Shown here piece after piece: positions 1-6,064 of a stretch of 12,149 bases of DNA. Source of the stretch: Gemmatimonadota bacterium (lineage in GTDB: Bacteria > GCA-2686955); assembly GCA_026991065.1 (NCBI GenBank), contig JALXCG010000723.1, positions 1 to 12,149 of the forward strand. Reading direction: 5' to 3'. The position numbers were made by a program, and so were the translations under genes. The stretch's first letter is position 1; every line of letters begins with the position of its first letter. The notes beneath the pieces were generated by a model. It did not search any database and was not told where the DNA came from. It saw nothing but the letters and a program-made list of their open reading frames with translations.

Positions 1-1
1 C

Positions 2-334
2 CCCTGGCCGGCCCCCCGATTCCTGGCCACCACCCCGGATGCGCATTCACTGGAACCCGGCTTCTACTGCTGGCAAGATGAGGCCCGCTGCGGCGTGCGC
101 TGTGTCGCCGCGGGTCGCGTTCTCCAGGTCATTGCTCTCCGGAACGGGGAGGGGGCTCTCTATACCGACGGATACGTTGCGCTGGAGGTCGATCACACGG
201 GCCGCATCTTCGAAGCCCGAATGCGAGCCGGTTCGCCTGCCAACCACACGCTTTCGACCATGATTCCAGCCTTCGCCCGCCATTTGATCCAGCGCCTTGG
301 CGCCGGGCACCCCCTCTTCACGCAAATGGGATAA
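2..334 (+). CDS. 3' end of an unidentified protein-coding gene (N terminus outside window)
   Basis: The frame is open from the left edge to a TAA at 332-334, giving the last 110 residues of a protein whose start lies outside the window. Third codon positions are mostly G or C, as in the confident genes, and the translation reads like a normal globular protein, with an acidic/aliphatic stretch (YVALEVDHTGRIFEARM) and a helix-like tail ending in HPLFTQMG. The minus-strand frames opposite it are rich in Arg, Pro and His and look like shadows. I do not recognise the family. The 162-bp gap to the aldehyde dehydrogenase does not suggest tight coupling. That gap contains one modest inverted repeat, with arms at 354-359 and 372-377 and no T-run, which could end this transcript. 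A saccharopine-dehydrogenase-type partner for the next gene was considered, but no such motif is visible. Confidence 0.6.
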   Translation, partial: PWPAPRFLATTPDAHSLEPGFYCWQDEARCGVRCVAAGRVLQVIALRNGEGALYTDGYVALEVDHTGRIFEARMRAGSPANHTLSTMIPAFARHLIQRLGAGHPLFTQMG

Positions 335-496
335 ACCGCACCGGCAGACCGGGGCGAACGGGCGTCGTTGCGTTCGCGGCGCCGATTTGGCATGCTCGGC
401 GAGTTGCGCCACAAAACGGCATGAGTCACCGCAGCCTCAGCCGCCCAACTCACGGGAATCGCGTCGCGACAAGGACCCAATGAGAGAGGAAAAACC

Positions 497-2008
497 GTGA
501 AGGATCTACTGCAACGTTTGAGCATCGCCGACGTCAATCCGGCCTGCTCGCATCATGACTGGCTCGACACCAAGACCGACAAGGTGATCGACTCGTTGAA
601 CCCCGCCACCGGCGAACGCATCGCAGCCGTTCGCTTGGCCACCGCCGAGGACTACGAGACCGTGGTCGCCGCGGCACACGCCCGGTTCCGGGATTGGCGC
701 ATGGTGCCGGCCCCGCGGCGCGGCGAATATGTTCGCCAACTGGGCAATGCCCTGCGCGAGCACAAAGCCGACTTGGGGGCGCTGGTTTCCCTGGAAATGG
801 GCAAGATTCGCGCCGAAGGCGAAGGCGAAGTCCAAGAGATGATCGACATTTGCGACTTCGCCGTGGGGCTCTCGCGCCAGCTCTATGGCAACACCATGCA
901 TTCCGAGCGTCCCGGCCATCGAATGTATGAGCAATGGCACCCGCTTGGTGTGGTGGGCGTAATCAGCGCATTCAATTTCCCGGTCGCGGTTTGGGCATGG
1001 AACGCGGCGATCGCCGCTGTGTGTGGCGATACCGTGGTCTGGAAGCCCTCTTCCAAGGTTCCGCTCTGCGCGGTCGCCGTGCAGCAGATCTGCAACGACC
1101 TTTTCCGGGGCACCGAGGCGGAAGGGGTCTTCAATGTTCTGATCGGCGGGCGCAAGGAGGTGGGAGCACCGCTGGTCGAGGACCGGCGCATCCCGCTCAT
1201 CAGCGCCACCGGTTCCTGCGCGATGGGTCGCCACATCGGCGCCACAGTCGCGCGGCGTCTCGCGCGCAGCATCCTTGAGCTGGGCGGCAACAACGCCATC
1301 ATCGTGACCGAAGACGCGGATCTGGACATGGCTACCCGAGCGATCGTCTTCGGTGCCGTGGGGACAGCCGGCCAGCGCTGCACCAGCACCCGGCGCATCA
1401 TCATGCACAAATCGATTGCCGCCGCGCTGACCGAGCGCATTCTGAACGCCTACAAGCAGGTGAGGATCGGTGATCCGCTCGATGCCGACACCTTGATGGG
1501 CCCGCTGGTGGACCAGGGAGCGGTGGACGAGATGATGGCCGCGCTCGAGGCCGTGCGTCAGCAGGGCGGCGAGGTCCTCTGTGGCGGCAAAGCGATCCCC
1601 GGACCGGGATTCTTTGTTGAGCCGACCGTATGCAAGGTGCCGCACGACCTGCCCATGGCGCGCGAAGAGACCTTCGCCCCTCTGCTCTATCTGATGGAAT
1701 ACGAGAATCTGGATGAAGCGATCGCAATCCACAACAGCGTGGATCAGGGGCTGAGTTCGGCGATCTTCTCCACCAACCTGATCAAAGCGGAGACTTTCCT
1801 CTCCCATCGCGGGTCCGACTGCGGCATTGCCAATGTGAATATCGGCACATCGGGTGCGGAGATCGGCGGCGCTTTCGGCGGTGAAAAGGATACCGGCGGC
1901 GGCCGGGAGTCGGGATCCGACTCCTGGAAGGCCTATATGCGTCGCCAGACCAACACCATCAATTGGTCGTCGGAGTTGCCGCTGGCACAGGGAATTCAGT
2001 TCGGCTGA
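497..2008 (+). CDS. ALDH7-family aldehyde dehydrogenase (antiquitin / aminoadipate-semialdehyde dehydrogenase type)
   Basis: A 503-residue NAD(P)-dependent aldehyde dehydrogenase, full length for the family. It should oxidise an aldehyde to the acid; characterised ALDH7 members act on alpha-aminoadipate semialdehyde/piperideine-6-carboxylate in lysine breakdown. Visible landmarks are FNFP (159-162, oxyanion Asn160), WKPSS (182-186, cofactor Lys183), ELGGNN (261-266, general base Glu261), GQRCTS (292-297, nucleophile Cys295 with the ALDH7-type Arg294 before it), EETFAP (390-395) and the diagnostic C-terminal run [20 protein letters not shown] (453-472). The GEVQE segment (110-114) matches the region that contacts the aminoadipate carboxylate in human ALDH7A1. 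No signal peptide is seen, so it is cytosolic. The GTG start at 497 is chosen because an AGAGAGGA ribosome binding site (483-490) lies 6 bases upstream. The family call is very secure. The substrate is inference, because no other lysine-catabolism gene is in the window. Confidence 0.96.
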   Translation: MKDLLQRLSIADVNPACSHHDWLDTKTDKVIDSLNPATGERIAAVRLATAEDYETVVAAAHARFRDWRMVPAPRRGEYVRQLGNALREHKADLGALVSLEMGKIRAEGEGEVQEMIDICDFAVGLSRQLYGNTMHSERPGHRMYEQWHPLGVVGVISAFNFPVAVWAWNAAIAAVCGDTVVWKPSSKVPLCAVAVQQICNDLFRGTEAEGVFNVLIGGRKEVGAPLVEDRRIPLISATGSCAMGRHIGATVARRLARSILELGGNNAIIVTEDADLDMATRAIVFGAVGTAGQRCTSTRRIIMHKSIAAALTERILNAYKQVRIGDPLDADTLMGPLVDQGAVDEMMAALEAVRQQGGEVLCGGKAIPGPGFFVEPTVCKVPHDLPMAREETFAPLLYLMEYENLDEAIAIHNSVDQGLSSAIFSTNLIKAETFLSHRGSDCGIANVNIGTSGAEIGGAFGGEKDTGGGRESGSDSWKAYMRRQTNTINWSSELPLAQGIQFG

Positions 2009-2039
2009 GATGCGGTAGCCGTATTGCACCCCCAAGAAA

Positions 2040-2070
2040 ACGGCCCGGGATCCGACGGGATTCGGGCCGT
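2040..2070 (+). terminator. Strong hairpin downstream of the aldehyde dehydrogenase
   Basis: Arms 2040-2047 (ACGGCCCG) and 2063-2070 (CGGGCCGT) pair perfectly. An inner ATCC/GGAT helix (2050-2053 with 2058-2061) continues the stem to a four-base loop. It starts 31 bases after the stop codon and no T-run follows, so it is not a textbook intrinsic terminator. A T-less terminator or an mRNA 3' stabiliser is the likely role. Confidence 0.5.
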
Positions 2071-2076
2071 ACACGG

Positions 2077-2135
2077 GGAGCGGGGGCCGAATCGACCCCC
2101 GCTCCAGCGCTCGTCCCCCCCGGAACCGAGCGCTG
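2077..2135. repeat. Two abutting perfect GC-rich inverted repeats
   Basis: The first hairpin has 10-bp arms, 2077-2086 (GGAGCGGGGG) and 2096-2105 (CCCCCGCTCC), around a 9-base loop. The second has 9-bp arms, 2105-2113 (CAGCGCTCG) and 2127-2135 (CGAGCGCTG), around a 13-base C-rich loop. They share base 2105 and follow the hairpin at 2040-2070. A weaker fourth stem (TGCAACT 2142-2148 with AGTTGCA 2166-2172) comes next. They fill the space between the aldehyde dehydrogenase and the convergent zinc-ribbon gene, so a bidirectional terminator or 3'-end protection is plausible. No coding frame is convincing here. Confidence 0.6.
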
Positions 2136-2248
2136 TTCCACTGCAACTCGCATGAACTCGGTAGAAGTTGCAACAAGCATAACCCGCATCGTTCCAAAGA
2201 GCGAGCGCAGAATCTACAACAAGCGCGAAAAACCGTGCTTTTGGGGGG

Positions 2249-2500
2249 CTATTCCGCCGGGTGCATCTGCAAAACGCGGTCGATGCACGCCTCGCACCAG
2301 GTGAACTCCCCCGGCCCGTGAATAATCTTCGATGCGCTATATTCGCCACAGCTCACGCATGCCTGATCGAAGTTGACTTGAACCAGCACCCACTCATCGC
2401 GGGCAAAAAGGGGCTTGATCTCGGCCGCGCAGCTTTGACAGATGCGCGGCTCGACATGAGCGATCTCACGGGCGCAGCGGAGGCAGTAGTTAATCTTCAT
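2249..2500 (-). CDS. Small zinc-ribbon-like protein with four CxxC pairs
   Basis: An 83-residue protein dominated by four evenly spread CxxC pairs: CLRC (6-9), CQSC (21-24), CVSC (48-51) and CEAC (69-72). Eight cysteines in pairs suit two structural Zn sites, so this is probably a double zinc ribbon or treble-clef-like module. There is no signal peptide or membrane segment, so it is probably cytosolic. Function is unknown; such proteins often bind nucleic acid or other proteins, but nothing here decides that. The start at 2500 (MKINYCLRC) is preferred because the cysteine pattern begins at once. An in-frame ATG at 2536 would add 12 polar residues (MQNPTESTNLSG). Neither has a convincing Shine-Dalgarno sequence. 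The gene faces the aldehyde dehydrogenase across the hairpin array. The plus-strand frame over the same bases is a shadow. Confidence 0.8.
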   Translation of the reverse strand: MKINYCLRCAREIAHVEPRICQSCAAEIKPLFARDEWVLVQVNFDQACVSCGEYSASKIIHGPGEFTWCEACIDRVLQMHPAE

Positions 2501-2547
2501 GCCAGAGAGATTAGTGCTTTCTGTCGGGTTTTGCATCCCCGTGTGCG

Positions 2548-2661
2548 TTATGGTTCTGTTTTTGTTTCAGACTTGGACCTCACGCGGTGTTTCTGTCGTA
2601 GCAACGCCATTGCCCCAAGGAAAATCGCCAGAAGTCCCAACGTGCTGAATCCCAAAATCAA
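2548..2661 (-). CDS. Possible 37-residue single-span membrane protein
   Basis: A short minus-strand frame starting with TTG (2661-2659) and ending in TAA (2550-2548). It translates to a hydrophobic helix of about 20 residues (ILGFSTLGLLAIFLGAMALL), followed by a basic patch (RQKHRVRSK) and a polar tail ending TKTEP. That is the layout of a small bitopic membrane protein obeying the positive-inside rule. It ends 11 bases before the upstream candidate ATG of the zinc-ribbon gene, so the two could share a transcript. Against it, the start is TTG with no visible ribosome binding site, and it occupies the space where the promoter of the divergent FKBP gene should lie. No family is recognised. Confidence 0.3.
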   Translation of the reverse strand: MILGFSTLGLLAIFLGAMALLRQKHRVRSKSETKTEP

Positions 2662-2682
2662 CTACATAATGTGGAGATGACC

Positions 2683-3843
2683 GTGATCAAAGAGGCTCGC
2701 ACAGCCCTGCTCATGACTCTGCTCGCCGGGGCTGCTGCTGCCGGTCAGGGCATTCCGAAAGATACTGAAATGCACACTACGACGTCGGGACTCAAGTATT
2801 CGGTACTGCACAAAGGAGAGGGCACCACCTCGCCAAAGGCAACCGACACAGTGACCGTCCAGTACACCGGATGGCTGACGGACGGCACTCAGTTCGATTC
2901 GTCCCGTGACCGCGGCCAGCCGGCACAGTTCAAGCTCATGCAAGTGATTCCGGGGTGGTCCGAAGGACTCGCCCTGATGCATGTTGGAGACCGCTACAAG
3001 CTGACCATCCCGTTCGACCTGGCCTACGGCGAGAGCGGCCGCCCCCCGGTCATCCCGCCCAAGTCGGACCTGATTTTCGACGTCGAGTTGCTGGGGATCG
3101 AGCCGGGTCCCGTCCTGCCGGAATTCGCCATGCCGGGCGCCAATGCGAAATCGCTTCCCGAAGGGGTTCGCTACGAAGTTCTGAAGGCGGGCCATGGTGA
3201 TGCCGGCGCCGCGGATGCCATTATCGCGCTGGATTTCACTGTCTGGAACAGCGAAGGCAAAGTGCTGGACTCCAGTCTCTTGGCGGGGCACCCGCTGAAG
3301 GCGCCGGTGGCGCAACTGCCCCTTCCGTTCCTCCAGGCCGCCGCATCGGTAGTCAAGGCGGGAGGCGAGTACCGATTCTTCGTGCCCGCGGGTCAAGGGA
3401 TCCCGTCCCCCGACGGCAAAGGCGAAGATTCAGTCTGGAACTTGGCCGTCACGAGCCTGCAGTCACCATTGCCGCTGCCCAAGTTCGATGACCTGTCCAA
3501 GGGCAAAACCGAGACAACCGAGAGCGGCCTGCAGTATCGGATCATCAAGAAGGGCACCGGAGCCTCTCCCAAGATGGGCGACAAGGTCACGGTTCACTAC
3601 GCGGGATGGCTCACCGACGGCACGGTCTTCGACTCCTCCTACAGCCGCGCGGAGCCGGCATCGTTCGCCCTCGGCCGGGTGATTCCAGGCTGGAACGAGG
3701 GCCTGCAACTCATGCAGGAGGGTGGCCAGGCTTACTTCCGCATTCCCGCCGACCTCGCCTACGGTTCGCGCGGCGCACCGCCGAAGATTGGCCCGGACGC
3801 CACCCTGATCTTCTTCGTCGACCTGCAAAAAGTCGGCTCCTGA
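2683..3843 (+). CDS. Secreted triple-domain FKBP-type peptidyl-prolyl cis-trans isomerase
   Basis: Catalyses cis-trans isomerisation of Xaa-Pro bonds, here probably in the periplasm. The 386-residue product opens with a signal peptide (basic IKEAR, then TALLMTLLAGAAAA, cleavage expected near residue 20). Domain 1 (about 33-140) and domain 3 (about 277-384) carry the FKBP active-site signature: the Tyr of VQYTGW or VHYAGW, GWLTDGTxFDSS with its Phe-Asp pair, VIPGW, AYG, and the closing aromatic strand. Domain 2 (about 155-260) keeps the fold pattern (GVRYEVLKAG, VLDSS) but has LD for FD and lacks the VIPGW helix, so it should be inactive. GTG 2683 is chosen because GGAG (2673-2676) sits 6 bases before it. 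In-frame GTG 2671 and ATG 2677 are alternatives. Known tandem FKBPs act as periplasmic folding catalysts or chaperones, which would suit the many exported beta-proteins encoded nearby; that link is inference. Confidence 0.93.
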   Translation: MIKEARTALLMTLLAGAAAAGQGIPKDTEMHTTTSGLKYSVLHKGEGTTSPKATDTVTVQYTGWLTDGTQFDSSRDRGQPAQFKLMQVIPGWSEGLALMHVGDRYKLTIPFDLAYGESGRPPVIPPKSDLIFDVELLGIEPGPVLPEFAMPGANAKSLPEGVRYEVLKAGHGDAGAADAIIALDFTVWNSEGKVLDSSLLAGHPLKAPVAQLPLPFLQAAASVVKAGGEYRFFVPAGQGIPSPDGKGEDSVWNLAVTSLQSPLPLPKFDDLSKGKTETTESGLQYRIIKKGTGASPKMGDKVTVHYAGWLTDGTVFDSSYSRAEPASFALGRVIPGWNEGLQLMQEGGQAYFRIPADLAYGSRGAPPKIGPDATLIFFVDLQKVGS

Positions 3844-3846
3844 CCG

Positions 3847-4623
3847 TCACGTCGCGGTCTTCGCCGCCTTCTTGGCGGCAACGGCCGCGGCACGCTCCGC
3901 AATCCCGCGCGCGGTTTCCGGTGAGAGCCACATCCGCGTGAGGGCGGCGCGTGCCTCCTCGCTCTCGGCCCGGCAGCGCGCCATCGCATCTTCCAGCAAA
4001 CAGCGCTTGTTGTATGCGTAGCCGGCGGGCGGGTACTCAGCCAGCTTGGTGGCGAGACGCAAACAATGATCACTGAGATCCGCCGCCGGCACAACGTGAT
4101 GCACATAGCCCAACTCCCGCGCCACGGCGGGAGCGTGGGTCTCCGCCTCGAGAACCGCCCGCCCCACCGTGTGGCGCGGTAGCGCGTGCCGAGCGATCTC
4201 CAGGGTCTCCCGCGGCAGCGCGATGCCGAAAGATGTTTCGTTCATGCCGATGCGGTGAGACCCCTCGCGGGTGACTCGCAGGTCACAGGCCAGGGCCAGC
4301 AAGGCCCCCCCCGCGACAGCGTGACCGGCAATCTCGGCGACGGTGGGCTTGAGCAGCGTCCACAGGGCGAAAAGGCCATCATCCTGCCCCAAATGCGCCA
4401 ACTCCCCGCCCGCACCGCCGGCCAATTCCCGCAGATCGAGGCCCGCGGAAAAGAAGCGGTCGTTGCCGCGAACCAGCACCGCACGCACCGCAGCATCCGC
4501 CGCGGCCTCTTCGACTCGCTCCCGGAGCTGGCGGAGAAAATCAAGGTTCATGGCATTCGCCGGAGGCCGATTGAAGGTGAAAACGCGGACACCGCCGGGT
4601 TCATCATGCACTTGAATAAGCAT
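3847..4623 (-). CDS. Enoyl-CoA hydratase/isomerase (crotonase) family protein, isomerase-like active site
   Basis: A 258-residue cytosolic protein of the crotonase superfamily acting on acyl-CoA thioesters. The oxyanion-hole segments are FFSAGLDL (57-64) and HAVAGGALLALACDLRV (101-117). A catalytic Glu sits in RIGMNETSFGIALP (Glu129), at the place of the first Glu of enoyl-CoA hydratase. The position expected for the second hydratase Glu appears to be Ala (GRAVLEAE, 154-161). The IGxNET-G-I pattern and the single acidic residue resemble mitochondrial-type delta3-delta2-enoyl-CoA isomerase, so isomerisation of unsaturated acyl-CoA is more likely than hydration; this rests on an alignment by eye. 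The Ala/Lys-rich tail (AAAVAAKKAAKTAT) is unremarkable. The ATG start at 4623 has only a weak purine-rich upstream. The gene converges on the FKBP gene with 3 bases between stops, leaving no room for a separate terminator. Confidence 0.92.
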   Translation of the reverse strand: MLIQVHDEPGGVRVFTFNRPPANAMNLDFLRQLRERVEEAAADAAVRAVLVRGNDRFFSAGLDLRELAGGAGGELAHLGQDDGLFALWTLLKPTVAEIAGHAVAGGALLALACDLRVTREGSHRIGMNETSFGIALPRETLEIARHALPRHTVGRAVLEAETHAPAVARELGYVHHVVPAADLSDHCLRLATKLAEYPPAGYAYNKRCLLEDAMARCRAESEEARAALTRMWLSPETARGIAERAAAVAAKKAAKTAT

Positions 4624-4697
4624 GGAACGGTTCTTTCATGGATGAGGGACAAAAAACCACTTGCCGACGCAGCATAGCAAACGCGCCGACCCACAAG

Positions 4698-4795
4698 CGG
4701 CAACTCCCACGGTTCGGCGCCTGCGCACGCTCGGGGCGGGGCATGTTCGATAGCTGAGCATCCGACAGCCGAGTCGGGTTCGTCGAGAGTTGCCG
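4698..4795. repeat. Spaced 9-bp inverted repeat upstream of the pilin-like operon
   Basis: CGGCAACTC (4698-4706) and GAGTTGCCG (4787-4795) are perfect inverted copies about 80 bp apart. The right copy contains the candidate -35 element TTGCCG. It could be a pair of half-sites for a looping regulator or simply chance; the length is near what chance allows. Confidence 0.3.
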
Positions 4796-4817
4796 TTCGT
4801 CTCCGGGAAAATAACAT
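4790..4817 (+). promoter_or_regulatory. Candidate sigma70-type promoter for the pilin-like operon
   Basis: A -35-like TTGCCG (4790-4795, 4 of 6 to consensus) and a -10-like TAACAT (4812-4817, 4 of 6) are separated by 16 bp, in a locally AT-rich patch of otherwise GC-rich DNA. Transcription would begin near 4824, inside the palindrome, giving a leader of about 200 bases before GTG 5026. Assigned from consensus only. Confidence 0.4.
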
Positions 4818-4841
4818 AAGAGCATCTATCACAATGCTCTT
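4818..4841. promoter_or_regulatory. Perfect 8-bp palindrome abutting the -10 element (possible operator)
   Basis: AAGAGCAT (4818-4825) and ATGCTCTT (4834-4841) are exact inverted copies around an 8-base AT-rich centre (CTATCACA). The element begins at the base after the candidate -10 box and would cover the transcription start, the classic place for a repressor site. As RNA it would form a hairpin at the very 5' end of the message. On the minus strand the hairpin is followed by a T-rich stretch (ATGTTATTTT), so a minus-strand terminator is a less likely alternative, as no minus gene lies immediately upstream. Confidence 0.45.
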
Positions 4842-5025
4842 CAGCACTCATCAAGAAACGTGCCCGCTGCTGGCACAGGCCATGCATTGCGCAGATGCCC
4901 CGAGTTTGCGTGCGAAACCCGGCTGCCCACGCGGTGCCCGTCACGGCGCCGGCAGCCACCGGAAGCACGGAACACTCAACCCGTCTCGATCTCGGTTCAC
5001 ACCAACCCGAGTCCGGAGTCAACCC

Positions 5026-5493
5026 GTGCAACCTCTGCTTGTTCTCGGCGGTCTCGCCCTCATGGCGATCGGAACCGTGAGTCTGAATCATGTCCTGCTC
5101 GATACTCGGCAGGACCTGCAGGACGCACGCTTGGCCCTGCCGGCGGTGAATTCCGCTCACTCTCTGATCGGCTGGGCATCGGCGCTGCGCTACGACGAAA
5201 CCGGGGCCTGGGTGCCTCTGCAGCAACTGACCGACTGGGACAACCTCGGACCGGAAGTCGGCGAATCTCCCGATTCTTTTGATGACGTCGACGACCTCAA
5301 TGGCTTGGTGCAGACTTTCACAACTGCCGGAGTCAGCGTCACCGCGACCTGCTCCGTAAGCTATGTGCAGGAGAGTGACTTGACGACACCGGTGCACACT
5401 CGCACCCACCACAAGCTGCTCACGGTCACAGTCAGCGGCGACTACCTGGAGGTGCCGGTGATCTACCAGACCGTGTTCTCCTCGGGAGCTTGA
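5026..5493 (+). CDS. Pilin-like membrane-anchored protein, MshD/PilV-type (first of trio)
   Basis: A 155-residue protein with one N-terminal membrane helix (about 3-20, PLLVLGGLALMAIGTVSL), an amphipathic extension (HVLLDTRQDLQDARLAL, SAHSLIGWASALRYDE), and a beta-rich domain with LGPEVGE (74-80) and SFDDVDDLNG (84-93). The Asp-rich DDVDDxNG motif followed by KLLTVTVS-type strands is what MshD/PilV-like minor pilins show. There is no basic leader and no G-FxxxE prepilin cleavage motif. Such leaderless relatives occur in FCB-group bacteria (from memory) and are uncharacterised. It would sit in the inner membrane or in a pilus-like fibre. GTG 5026 is chosen because GGAG (5015-5018) lies 7 bases upstream and the hydrophobic helix begins at once; an in-frame ATG at 4834 is the alternative. 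One base separates it from the next gene, so they are co-translated. Family call moderate. Confidence 0.78.
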   Translation: MQPLLVLGGLALMAIGTVSLNHVLLDTRQDLQDARLALPAVNSAHSLIGWASALRYDETGAWVPLQQLTDWDNLGPEVGESPDSFDDVDDLNGLVQTFTTAGVSVTATCSVSYVQESDLTTPVHTRTHHKLLTVTVSGDYLEVPVIYQTVFSSGA

Positions 5494-5494
5494 C

Positions 5495-6055
5495 GTGTAC
5501 GCCCTCACAATCGCCAGTTCATTCATCGTCGGCGCCCTGGTGATTCTGCAGTTGGCCGGCATGCACGTCTTCCTCGCCGACCAGTTGCAACACGCAAACA
5601 GTGAAAGAACCGCGCTGGAAGTCGGTGCCGCGCTGGCCGAAGTATTGGAACACGATCTTCGACGCATGGGACTGGACATGGAGGATCCACGCGGTGCGAT
5701 TGTCGCCGCGGACAGTACGTCGATCTCCTTCTGGGGCAACCTGGACGACGACGCCTTGCTGGAAAACGTGACCTACAGCCTGGGAGCAACCTCAACCGCC
5801 GCCGAGACCTCCAACCCCAACGATCGCGTGCTGTTTCGGGTGGTCGACTCGGAACCGGCCACGGACCCCGCACTGGGCGTGGTTGATTTCCATCTGACCT
5901 ATTTCGACTATACCGGGACCGAGACCAACGATTGGGGATCAGTGCGCAGCATTCGCTACACCATTACCGTCGAATCTCCGGAACCGACCGACCCCTTCGA
6001 CCCAGTGCAAGCAACCACTTCCGGTGTCGTCTTTCCGCGCAATCTCACGCTCTAG
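5495..6055 (+). CDS. Pilin-like membrane-anchored protein, PilW/GspJ-type (second of trio)
   Basis: A 186-residue protein with an N-terminal membrane helix (about 4-26, LTIASSFIVGALVILQL), a long amphipathic helix containing LEHDLRRMGL (51-60), and a beta domain with VVDFHLTYFDYTG (129-141) and RSIRYTITVES (151-161). The acidic-Arg-Met-Gly pattern in the helix and the 'F-L-Y-tyrosine-G ... IRY-I-V' strands are typical of PilW and GspJ minor pseudopilins, which cap or initiate pilus-like fibres. As in its neighbour, the prepilin peptidase leader is missing. It starts with GTG one base after the preceding stop, with GGGAG (5484-5488) 6 bases upstream inside the preceding gene, so translation is coupled. 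The protein ends in FPRNLTL, nine bases before the third gene. Confidence 0.78.
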   Translation: MYALTIASSFIVGALVILQLAGMHVFLADQLQHANSERTALEVGAALAEVLEHDLRRMGLDMEDPRGAIVAADSTSISFWGNLDDDALLENVTYSLGATSTAAETSNPNDRVLFRVVDSEPATDPALGVVDFHLTYFDYTGTETNDWGSVRSIRYTITVESPEPTDPFDPVQATTSGVVFPRNLTL

Positions 6056-6064
6056 GAGCCACTC

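Larger units (their letters stand above)
4624..5025. other. 402-bp divergent intergenic region / leader of the pilin-like operon
   Basis: Separates the minus-strand crotonase gene from the plus-strand pilin-like operon, so it should hold promoters for both. It contains a 9-bp inverted repeat (4698-4706 with 4787-4795), a small stem CCGAC/GTCGG near 4772-4787, a candidate promoter at 4790-4817 and a perfect palindrome at 4818-4841. Bases after about 4850 are GC-rich. They are open in the frame of the downstream gene from ATG 4834, but the 64 extra residues are Arg/Pro/Ser-rich and non-hydrophobic, and the true start looks like GTG 5026. I treat them as an untranslated leader of about 200 bases. 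Confidence 0.5.

Noticed and set aside
2-334. Saccharopine dehydrogenase or another lysine-pathway enzyme as the partial gene upstream of ALDH7
   Set aside because: Attractive from context, but no matching motif in the 110 visible residues.
506-2197. 563-codon open frame on the minus strand opposite the aldehyde dehydrogenase
   Set aside because: It mirrors a strongly conserved ALDH gene; its translation is His/Arg/Gly-rich with no recognisable domain, as expected of an antisense shadow in GC-rich DNA.
2261-2680. 139-codon plus-strand frame over the zinc-ribbon gene
   Set aside because: The opposite strand has four CxxC pairs in one frame, which is much stronger evidence of coding.
4636-5739. 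367-codon minus-strand frame across the divergent intergenic region and into the pilin-like genes
   Set aside because: Composition is Arg/Cys/Ser-rich and unlike a folded protein, and it runs opposite two genes with clear ribosome binding sites and membrane helices.
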